NCBI GenBank assembly: GCA_039923455.1
Contig: JBDTCS010000079.1
Location: forward strand, 1-5,741
Reading direction: 5' to 3'
From: JBDTCS01 sp039923455
GTDB taxonomy: Bacteria > Bacteroidota > Ignavibacteria > Palsa-1295
DNA: 5,741 bases
The notes under the pieces are model-generated. The model saw only the letters and a list, made by a program, of their open reading frames with translations, had not been told where the DNA came from and made no database searches. Both the position numbers and the translations under genes were made by a program. Of this stretch, positions 1 through 5,741 are shown one piece after another. How positions within the stretch are numbered: the stretch's first letter is position 1; every line of letters starts with the position of its first letter.

Positions 1-811
1 GAAGTATCTGATTGATATTCATAGCTTCGAATTGCCGGAGCCGCTCCGTCAAGCGATTAAATTCGAAACCCAGATCTCCTATCTCGTCCGCTCCCCTGAT
101 AGGAATACGCGCATCAAGATGCCCAGCCTGCAGACCTTTCACCGTATCGGTGAGCTCTCGCAACGGTCTGATCGTATTGCGAGCGATTACGTAACTTCCT
201 ACCACACCGAGAATTACTGCGATTATAGTTACAAGCAATACCCCGAGCGTCGCCTTTTGAGCCCGCGTCACAACATTCGATTTGCCAACACGAAATGCCT
301 GAATATATTGCTCGGAGAGTGAGAGACTTATATCTTTGAGTCGAGCGTATTGTGGAGCGAGACTCGAATCATACATCGAATGCGCTGACGTGCGAGACTG
401 ATTCGAGAGGCGCACGAACTGCAGAAGCTTTGATTGATACGCGTCCCACTCGATCTCCATTTTAAGCAAATAGCTTCCTACGGTTTGTCGAACTTCCGGT
501 GCCGTGCCTGCCGAGGCGGCTTTTGCGCGTTGGAGTGCATCATAGAATTGCGGAGGCTCGTCGATCAGCACATCTTTACCAGCGGCGACTTGCTCTCCAG
601 CGAGCATGTGCAATTGTGCCGCATCCATTCGAACGAGGCTCTCGTACATGCTGAGATTTGCGATCACACTCTCGGAATTTTGTTCCAGACCGGAGGAGGT
701 GATGTCTGCAAGTCCGCGGAAGGATAGAATTGCGTATCCTCCAAGTGCGATGAGCAACAGGAGGATCAATAGAAAACCGGAAAATAGTTTTGCCCGAAGC
801 GTAGTGAACAT
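1..811 (-). CDS. Membrane sensor protein with HAMP domain, probably a sensor histidine kinase; 3' part lost at the window edge
   Basis: I translated 270 residues with no stop, from ATG at 811-809 to the window edge. An in-frame TAA at 832-830 with no other start codon after it makes this ATG the upstream limit. A basic N-terminus (MFTTLRAKLF) leads into membrane helix 1, about residues 8-28 (FSGFLLILLLLIALGGYA). Residues 29-187 form a mostly helical, probably periplasmic sensor region without cysteines, compatible with a four-helix bundle. Membrane helix 2 is about residues 188-210. A HAMP domain follows at about 208-260, with the typical IRPLREL start and the DEIGDLGFEFNRL second helix. The last visible residues, FEAMNINQIL, resemble the linker before PAS/histidine-kinase modules in KinB-like sensors, but the catalytic part is outside the window. 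A chemoreceptor or diguanylate cyclase with the same front end cannot be excluded. It starts 71 bases after the purL stop. No Shine-Dalgarno sequence is visible. Confidence 0.82.
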   Translation of the reverse strand, partial: MFTTLRAKLFSGFLLILLLLIALGGYAILSFRGLADITSSGLEQNSESVIANLSMYESLVRMDAAQLHMLAGEQVAAGKDVLIDEPPQFYDALQRAKAASAGTAPEVRQTVGSYLLKMEIEWDAYQSKLLQFVRLSNQSRTSAHSMYDSSLAPQYARLKDISLSLSEQYIQAFRVGKSNVVTRAQKATLGVLLVTIIAVILGVVGSYVIARNTIRPLRELTDTVKGLQAGHLDARIPIRGADEIGDLGFEFNRLTERLRQFEAMNINQIL

Positions 812-824
812 CTTACGCGTGCAA

Positions 825-840
825 CGGGATTAGAATCCCG
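825..840. repeat. 16-base interrupted palindrome in the leader of the sensor gene
   Basis: The sequence CGGGATT-AG-AATCCCG has two perfect 7-base arms around a 2-base centre. It ends 13 bases upstream of the sensor gene ATG and lies 42 bases beyond the purL stop. As DNA it could be an operator for a dimeric regulator. As RNA it could form a 6-pair stem with a four-base loop close to the ribosome-binding region. No T-tract follows on the minus strand, so it is not a normal intrinsic terminator. The symmetry is directly visible; the function is not. Confidence 0.5.
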
Positions 841-882
841 AATCGTTTCAGACGTCGAAGAGTCGCTGTTGGGTGGAACGTC

Positions 883-3162
883 TTATTCGGCGGCGACAAC
901 TTCTGTTTCAAGAATTGTCGAGAGTGCATTCGAATAAATATCATAAAGATCGGCAACACTCGTTTGTACATGATTACCGAGCACCAATTCGTTGCCGCCC
1001 ACTCGTCCGATTAGTGTAACTCTTAGTCCGAAGGATTTTACAGTCACGGTGATACGCTCACGCACTGATGGTAGAGCGCTAAGCACGACGCGCGTTTGCT
1101 TTTCGGCGAACAAATAAGAATCCAATCGTCCCTCACCAGTCGGTTCGATTCTAGCTCCATGGTGCGAACCACTTCCCTGATCAAAGCAACATTCAGCGAG
1201 TGCCACCGCAAGCCCACCCTCGGATGTGTCATGCGCCGATTGCAACAATTGTTTGTCTGCTAACTCGACTAAACACGCGATGAGCTTTTTCTCTTGCTCG
1301 ATATCGATGATCGGAGGAGTACCCGTGATCTTGCCCGTCCGCAACCGGAGATATTCGCTACCGCCAATTCCATCAAACGGCTCAGACTCTTGCGCCGATT
1401 CAAGGAGTAGGATGTCGTCGCCAACGTGCTTAAAGCTGCTCGATACAACTTTCGTGATATCCTCGATCAAGCCGACCATTCCGATCGTCGGTGTCGGATA
1501 AATCGCCTCGTTCGGATTTTCGTTGTAGAAGCTGACATTTCCACCGGTGACAGGCGTCCCAAGCGCTCGGCACGCCTCGCCCATACCTCGAACAGCTTCT
1601 GCGAACTGATAGAATATTTCGGGATCGTATGGGTTACCAAAGTTCAAGCAATTCGTGACACCGATCGGTGTCGCGCCGGTGCAAGCGATGTTGCGTGCGG
1701 ATTCGGCGACCGCGATCATTGCACCGAAATACGGATCGAGATATACGTAGCGAGAATTGCAATCGGTTTTTACTGCGAGACCTTTCGTGGTACCCTTCAC
1801 ACGAATCACTGCAGCGTCCGAGCCTTCCAAAAATAGCGAGTTGGTGCGCACCATCGAATCATACTGCTGATAGACCCAACGCTTCGAAGCGATATTAGGT
1901 GAAGCAAGCAGATCCTTCAAGATCGCTACCGGATTTTTCACGTCGGGAAGCGCAGATACTTCGTATGTGCGTGTTGCAGCTAAATACTTTGGCTCCGATT
2001 TCTCACGTGTATAGACCGGCGTTTGATCCCCACCAAGTGCAAGCGCACGAGCCGGGATATCCGCGACGAGCACGCCCTGATAATTGATCTGGACACGGCC
2101 ACTCTTTGTGACTTCACCAATGATCTCTGCCTGTAAGTCCCACTTTTCAAAAATCGCTCGAATCCCCGTAACATCTTCGGGCTTTAAAACAACGAGCATT
2201 CGCTCCTGAGATTCAGATAGCATGATCTCGTAGGCGGACATCGTTGTCTCTCTAAGCGGCACGCGGTCGAGCTCGATCTTCATGCCTGTCCCAGATTTCG
2301 CACTCATCTCTGCAGTGCAACACGAGATGCCGGCCGCACCCATATCCTGCATCCCGACAACAAGGCCGGCGCCGATCGCTTCAAGTGATGCTTCGAGTAA
2401 AAGTTTTTCCGTAAAGGGATCACCAACTTGCACTGTTGGTCGAAGTGATTCTGCTGCCTCCGTGAAGACGGCACTCGCGAGTAAACTCGCCCCGTGTATT
2501 CCATCTCGACCGGTTCGGGAGCCGACGATCATAACCGTGTTACCAATTCCATCTGCGACAGCGCTTGCTGTTTTACCGATCTCGACGATTCCAACCGCCA
2601 TCGCATTCACGAGCGGATTACCTTGGTAGCAATCATCGAAATACACTTCGCCGGCGACAGTAGGAACTCCGAATGAATTGCCATAATCGGCGATACCATG
2701 CACGACACCACGAACCAAAAATTTAGTGCGGGCAGAATCAAGTGAGCCAAAACGAAGCGAGTTCAACGCCGCAATCGGACGAGCACCCATCGTGAAGATA
2801 TCTCGCAAAATTCCACCTACGCCCGTAGCGGCACCTTGATAGGGTTCGATGGCGGATGGGTGATTATGTGATTCAATCTTGAAGGCGACAGCGAGTCCAT
2901 CACCAATATCGACAAGCCCGGCATTTTCTTCACCGGCATCAACGAGTAGCCTACCCCCAGATCGAGGAAGCGTCTTTAAGGTCGAAATGGAATTCTTGTA
3001 CGAGCAATGCTCGCTCCACATCACTGAAAAAATACCAAGTTCGGTGTAGGTTGGCGTACGACCTTCGAGTATGGTTACGATCTTTTCAAACTCCTCGGCG
3101 ATGAGTCCGAGTTGGAGAGCAATTTCGCGGGCGGAAACTAGGTCAGTAATAATATCAGGCAT
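883..3162 (-). CDS. purL: Phosphoribosylformylglycinamidine synthase subunit PurL (small type)
   Basis: PurL makes FGAM from FGAR, ATP and ammonia in the fourth step of cytoplasmic de novo purine synthesis. At 759 residues this is the small form, which lacks a fused glutaminase and works with PurS and PurQ; neither is in the window. It is intact and slightly longer than most small PurLs. Signature motifs are TPTYTELGIFSVMWSEHCSYK (36-56, conserved His52), FKIESHNHPS (94-103, conserved His101), GAATGVGGILRDIFTMGARP (110-129), MQDMGAAGISCCTAEMSAKS (271-290) and LSESQERM (315-322). In the second AIRS-like half are VTGGNVSFYNE (538-548) and AHDTSEGGLAVALAE (643-657). The usual FGE-type motif reads LFAEKQTRVV (684-693). 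ATG at 3162 leaves a normal N-terminus before the first motif, although no Shine-Dalgarno is present. It begins 50 bases after the zinc-ribbon gene and is probably co-transcribed with it. Confidence 0.98.
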   Translation of the reverse strand: MPDIITDLVSAREIALQLGLIAEEFEKIVTILEGRTPTYTELGIFSVMWSEHCSYKNSISTLKTLPRSGGRLLVDAGEENAGLVDIGDGLAVAFKIESHNHPSAIEPYQGAATGVGGILRDIFTMGARPIAALNSLRFGSLDSARTKFLVRGVVHGIADYGNSFGVPTVAGEVYFDDCYQGNPLVNAMAVGIVEIGKTASAVADGIGNTVMIVGSRTGRDGIHGASLLASAVFTEAAESLRPTVQVGDPFTEKLLLEASLEAIGAGLVVGMQDMGAAGISCCTAEMSAKSGTGMKIELDRVPLRETTMSAYEIMLSESQERMLVVLKPEDVTGIRAIFEKWDLQAEIIGEVTKSGRVQINYQGVLVADIPARALALGGDQTPVYTREKSEPKYLAATRTYEVSALPDVKNPVAILKDLLASPNIASKRWVYQQYDSMVRTNSLFLEGSDAAVIRVKGTTKGLAVKTDCNSRYVYLDPYFGAMIAVAESARNIACTGATPIGVTNCLNFGNPYDPEIFYQFAEAVRGMGEACRALGTPVTGGNVSFYNENPNEAIYPTPTIGMVGLIEDITKVVSSSFKHVGDDILLLESAQESEPFDGIGGSEYLRLRTGKITGTPPIIDIEQEKKLIACLVELADKQLLQSAHDTSEGGLAVALAECCFDQGSGSHHGARIEPTGEGRLDSYLFAEKQTRVVLSALPSVRERITVTVKSFGLRVTLIGRVGGNELVLGNHVQTSVADLYDIYSNALSTILETEVVAAE

Positions 3163-3212
3163 GCAAACGGTGTTGGTAAGGCGAATAAAATATCGTTCTC
3201 ACCTGTGCCACT

Positions 3213-3536
3213 TCAGTCCCAAGGAATCACTCGAACTCCAAAGTACGTCAGCGTTTGGTAGAGAACAAAGCACATCGTCACTACAAAAATAACACAATTA
3301 ATCCAAAGATTGAGCCTGTTTGTTTTTACGATCGGCATAACACCCATATATCCGCGCCAATTGCAACCATGACAACGATATGGACGGATGATGGGAAAGA
3401 ATATACCGGTGAGCGTTTCTCCCAAATTTTTTCGATGCGAGGTATGTAGCGCATCCCCGGCGTGACACGTTGGGCAAATTCTTGAATCCATGCGTTGTGT
3501 GAGGCTCCCCGAGAAGGGTCGAGTTGTCTCTTCCAT
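3213..3536 (-). CDS. Small zinc-ribbon membrane protein of unknown function
   Basis: This 107-residue protein is not one I can name. It carries a likely zinc-binding pair of knuckles, CPTC (Cys21, Cys24) and CHGC (Cys55, Cys58), within the segment RPYRCHGCNWRGYMG. That C-terminal knuckle resembles those of many small bacterial zinc-ribbon proteins. One membrane helix follows at about residues 76-98 (LNLWINCVIFVVTMCFVLYQ), then a short tail ending in VIPWD. The basic KTNR just before the helix suggests the ribbon faces the cytoplasm. The ATG at 3536 directly follows an in-frame TAA (3539-3537). An alternative ATG at 3491 (MDSRICPTC) retains all domains and has a GGGGAG about 13 bases upstream, rather far for a ribosome-binding site, so the true start is uncertain. 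The motif pattern and position between accC and purL on the same strand support a real gene. It could be a membrane-anchored binding or regulatory protein. Confidence 0.78.
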   Translation of the reverse strand: MEETTRPFSGSLTQRMDSRICPTCHAGDALHTSHRKNLGETLTGIFFPIIRPYRCHGCNWRGYMGVMPIVKTNRLNLWINCVIFVVTMCFVLYQTLTYFGVRVIPWD

Positions 3537-3648
3537 TTAGGTACTTGGGAAATAGCTACACTCAAAATCGGCGACCATTTGTGCGAGGCGAATCCCCGAA
3601 TACACGCCCGATGCGTCGACTAATTAAGCTAAAATAACTATTTTTTAT
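3537..3648. other. Intergenic spacer between accC and the zinc-ribbon gene, partly AT-rich
   Basis: This 112-base gap is the longest in the window. The half next to the accC stop (about 3620-3648) is strongly AT-rich and holds a weak palindrome, AAAATA-AC-TATTTT (3631-3644), plus a TTAATTA-like core just beyond it. I could not fit a convincing sigma-70 pair or a Bacteroidota-type TAnnTTTG/TTG pair at normal spacing. It is the most plausible place for a new promoter for the zinc-ribbon/purL pair. The AT-only palindrome is too weak to call a terminator with confidence. Confidence 0.4.
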
Positions 3649-5103
3649 TCAAATAGCAAACAATTTCTTCATTTTAGCATCATTCCGCTGTTCCTGGACA
3701 GCTGTTAGTCCGGGCAAGACTCCTGTTCGCAAATCGGAAAGCAATCGATTTCGCACCTCGGCCGTAAATTCATTTCCCACAAACGAGGTCGAGATATTGC
3801 CTGAAACGAATGTCTCGTTCCGCATAACGAATTGCGCAAATGGCACCGTTGTAGATACACCAACAATTCGCGATTCCCCGAGTGCACGATCCATGCGTTT
3901 TATCGCTGAAGCCCTGTCGATATCCCAGACAACGAGCTTTGATAGCAGCGAATCATAGAATCCCGAGACGGTCAGTCCGACAAATAGCGAGCTGTCGTTG
4001 CGAACGAATGCACCGCCCGGATGCCGGAGGTGCGTGATAGTCCCGAGGCTCGGCAGAAAGTCATTCCAAACATCTTCGGCCTGAATGCGTACCTCGATCG
4101 AGTGTCCCCGAAACGTGATATCATCTTGCTTGTAGCGAAGCTTCTCCCCTTCGGCGATCAGAAATTGCTCGCGGACGAGATCAACTCCAGTGACAAATTC
4201 CGTTACAGGATGCTCTACTTGAAGCCGTGTATTAACCTCCAAAAAATAAAACTTTCCTGCTTCGTCGAGCAAGAACTCGACAGTGCCTGCTCCCTCATAT
4301 TTGGCTTCACGAATGAGCGTCTTGGCAGCTTCACCCATTTCTGCTCGAAGCGTTGCGCTAACAGCGTGCGAAGGAGATTCCTCAAGCAGCTTTTGATGCC
4401 TGCGCTGAATAGAACACTCCCGCTCACCAAGGTGGATCACATTTCCGTGCGCGTCAGCCAGAATTTGAAATTCGATGTGTCTCGGATTCTTGAGATACTT
4501 CTCGATGTACACGCGGTCATCCCCGAACGCATTTAGAGCTTCACCTTTTGCTCGCTGCAAACTCTCAGCAAGATCTGCCTCGGATTCCACGACACGCATT
4601 CCTTTTCCACCTCCTCCGGCGGCAGCTTTGAGTAAGACTGGGTAACCAACTTTCTTCGCAACCTTGATAGCATCTGCGGCACTCTGAAGTGCTTCGACGG
4701 TGCCGTCAGGGGTTGGAATTCCGAGCTTGCGAGCAAGCGTTCGGGCTTTGGTTTTGTCGCCGAGCATTTCTATTGCCTCGGCGGAAGGGCCGATGAATCG
4801 AATTCCCTGCTCCTTGAGTCGTCGCGCAAATTCGGGATTCTCCGAGAGGAATCCATATCCGGGATGAATGGCATCCGATTTAGATTGCTGCGCGATCCAA
4901 AGCACCTGATCTTGATCGAGGTAGGACTCTTTCGGATAATTGCCCTTTAGCCCGAAAACAGAATCAGCTTCGCGAACGTAGAGTGCACTCGCATCATGGG
5001 GCGAATAAATAGCAGTCGTATGATAGCCATTTTCTTTGCCACTGCGTATTACTCGACGAGCTATCTCGCCGCGGTTCGCGATTAGTATGTTCTTCAATCC
5101 CAT
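3649..5103 (-). CDS. accC: Biotin carboxylase subunit of an acyl-CoA (acetyl-/propionyl-CoA) carboxylase
   Basis: This enzyme carboxylates the biotin of a carrier protein using bicarbonate and ATP, the first half-reaction of acyl-CoA carboxylases. The 484-residue chain is complete. It shows the N-terminal biotin-carboxylase fold (NILIANRGEIARRVIR, 5-20; HPGYGFLSENPEFARRL, 80-96), the ATP-grasp glycine loop AAGGGGKGMRV (161-171) with Lys117 and Lys159, and ECSIQRRHQK (229-238, Cys230 and Lys238). The catalytic stretch FLEVNTRLQVEHPVTE (287-302) supplies Glu289, Asn291, Arg293 and Glu297, with Glu276 upstream and Arg339 in IEVRIQAED. The C-terminal lobe includes FYDSLLSKLVVW (382-393). There is no fused biotinyl domain, so BCCP and carboxyltransferase must be encoded elsewhere. 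It is about 35 residues longer than E. coli AccC, the excess being a C-terminal tail. Acetyl-CoA versus propionyl-CoA use cannot be decided from this subunit. It starts 30 bases after mutS2, with no Shine-Dalgarno. Confidence 0.96.
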   Translation of the reverse strand: MGLKNILIANRGEIARRVIRSGKENGYHTTAIYSPHDASALYVREADSVFGLKGNYPKESYLDQDQVLWIAQQSKSDAIHPGYGFLSENPEFARRLKEQGIRFIGPSAEAIEMLGDKTKARTLARKLGIPTPDGTVEALQSAADAIKVAKKVGYPVLLKAAAGGGGKGMRVVESEADLAESLQRAKGEALNAFGDDRVYIEKYLKNPRHIEFQILADAHGNVIHLGERECSIQRRHQKLLEESPSHAVSATLRAEMGEAAKTLIREAKYEGAGTVEFLLDEAGKFYFLEVNTRLQVEHPVTEFVTGVDLVREQFLIAEGEKLRYKQDDITFRGHSIEVRIQAEDVWNDFLPSLGTITHLRHPGGAFVRNDSSLFVGLTVSGFYDSLLSKLVVWDIDRASAIKRMDRALGESRIVGVSTTVPFAQFVMRNETFVSGNISTSFVGNEFTAEVRNRLLSDLRTGVLPGLTAVQEQRNDAKMKKLFAI

Positions 5104-5133
5104 CTGTAAGTGATATTGCTTGAATGACTTACG

Positions 5134-5741
5134 CTATTTCATCTCAACGATCGTGACTCCCGAGCCACCCTCTTCAGCTTTGCCGTACCGATAACTCGAT
5201 ACAAGATAGTGCCCTTTCAAATGTTCATTGATCCGACGACCAAGCGCACCTGTGCCGGTGCCGTGAATGATCTCGACATGCGCGAGCGAGTGAGCATTAG
5301 CCTCGCTCAAGAATTTCTCTACAACCGGTATCGCCTCATCACCGTACTGTCCACGTATATCGATTACTGTGTTCGGTGACTCGGAGAGAAATTGTGTCGC
5401 AGTGGAGACGGTCCGCTTGTGCTCCTTTTTCGATTTTCCTGTCTCTGCGGCTGCGACTAACTCAAGTTGCGCGAGCTTGGCTTTCATTCGAAGTGTACCA
5501 AAGAGCACTTCTGCATTAGTGCCATCAATCGAGATGACGTCACCAGTTTGTCCAGGGTTCGTCTTGAGTTGGACTTTCGCGCCTACAGTGATCTGACCTG
5601 CGATCGCTAACTTGGATCGCGAAGTGAGCTCACTCTCGCTCCGTTTCAGATCTTCGAGCAGCTTCTTTCGATCGGCTTCCTGTGCACCACGCAGATGTGT
5701 GAGGCTGCTCGAAGCACCGCCACTCTTGATGCCTCCTTCTT
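5134..5741 (-). CDS. mutS2: MutS2 C-terminal part with Smr domain (5' end beyond the window)
   Basis: The open frame enters from the right edge and gives 201 residues to the TAG at 5136-5134. In order they are: a charged, probably coiled-coil stretch (about 11-45, HLRGAQEADRKKLLEDLKR); the small beta-rich segment typical of MutS2 (about 50-93: GAKVQLKTNPGQTGDVISID, then a VLFGTLRMKAKLAQLE strand pair); a basic linker (about 100-110); and an Smr domain (about 115-201). The Smr signatures are VIDIRG (125-130; usually LDLRG) and IIHGTGTGALGRRI (157-170), ending GGSGVTIVEMK. MutS2 proteins bind branched DNA and suppress recombination in some species; in Bacillus subtilis MutS2 also acts on collided ribosomes. 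The ATPase and clamp domains lie outside the window. The GTG at 5508 sits inside the domain and is not a start. accC begins 30 bases downstream, suggesting shared transcription. Confidence 0.95.
   Translation of the reverse strand, partial: EGGIKSGGASSSLTHLRGAQEADRKKLLEDLKRSESELTSRSKLAIAGQITVGAKVQLKTNPGQTGDVISIDGTNAEVLFGTLRMKAKLAQLELVAAAETGKSKKEHKRTVSTATQFLSESPNTVIDIRGQYGDEAIPVVEKFLSEANAHSLAHVEIIHGTGTGALGRRINEHLKGHYLVSSYRYGKAEEGGSGVTIVEMK

Noticed and set aside
434..727. 97-residue open frame on the plus strand
   Set aside because: The opposite strand encodes a continuous 270-residue protein with two membrane helices and a HAMP domain, which explains this stretch much better.
1426..1836. 136-residue open frame on the plus strand opposite purL
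   Set aside because: It is antisense to the conserved second half of purL and its cysteine- and arginine-rich translation looks non-coding.
2282..2629. 115-residue proline- and serine-rich open frame on the plus strand
   Set aside because: It is antisense to a conserved PurL region; the low-complexity composition reflects the complementary Gly/Ala/Glu codons.
3326..3565. 79-residue minus-strand frame overlapping the zinc-ribbon gene
   Set aside because: It is out of frame with the zinc-ribbon protein, has no recognisable motif, and mostly overlaps the better-supported gene.
3631..3644. AT-only palindrome AAAATA-AC-TATTTT as an accC terminator
   Set aside because: It has no GC pairs and no T-tract on the minus strand. 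The T-run lies on the plus-strand side, where no gene needs a terminator.
4021..4536. 171-residue open frame on the plus strand opposite accC
   Set aside because: It lies wholly antisense to the strongly conserved ATP-grasp core of accC and its translation shows no recognisable domain; it is a by-product of accC codon use.
5103..5133. Possible promoter or terminator between mutS2 and accC
   Set aside because: The gap is only 30 bases and shows no inverted repeat or promoter-like hexamers; read-through from mutS2 is the simpler reading.

Overview
All the genes I can support lie on the minus strand and point the same way. From high to low coordinates they are: the 3' end of mutS2 (cut by the right edge), accC (biotin carboxylase), a small zinc-ribbon membrane protein, purL (the synthetase subunit of FGAM synthase), and the 5' half of a membrane sensor gene, probably a histidine kinase (cut by the left edge). 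The plus strand carries only antisense shadows. Gaps between genes are short: 30, 112, 50 and 71 bases. No stretch longer than 300 bases lacks a gene. I see no rRNA, tRNA, CRISPR array, insertion sequence or phage gene.

The window looks like ordinary bacterial housekeeping chromosome. Base composition is balanced by eye. MutS2, small-type PurL (the form that needs separate PurS and PurQ) and a stand-alone AccC rule out a gammaproteobacterium-like arrangement. None of the four visible starts has a good Shine-Dalgarno sequence at normal spacing. That is typical of Bacteroidota and relatives, so I lean towards the Bacteroidota/Chlorobi (FCB) side of the tree. This is inference only, because no phylogenetic marker was compared.

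Region by region: 5741-5134 encodes the last 201 residues of MutS2, including the Smr domain. After 30 bases comes accC (5103-3649), close enough to be co-transcribed. A 112-base, partly AT-rich spacer follows; it is the widest gap and the best place for a new promoter. The zinc-ribbon gene (3536-3213) and purL (3162-883) then follow, and after a 71-base gap with a perfect 16-base interrupted palindrome comes the sensor gene (811-1).

The genes do not form one pathway: ribosome rescue/DNA recombination control (MutS2), acyl-CoA carboxylation (AccC), purine synthesis (PurL) and signal sensing. The partners of AccC (BCCP and carboxyltransferase) and of PurL (PurS, PurQ) are not in the window. 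I found no convincing new biological system. The items most worth a second look are the unrecognised zinc-ribbon membrane protein just upstream of purL and the palindrome in the leader of the sensor gene.
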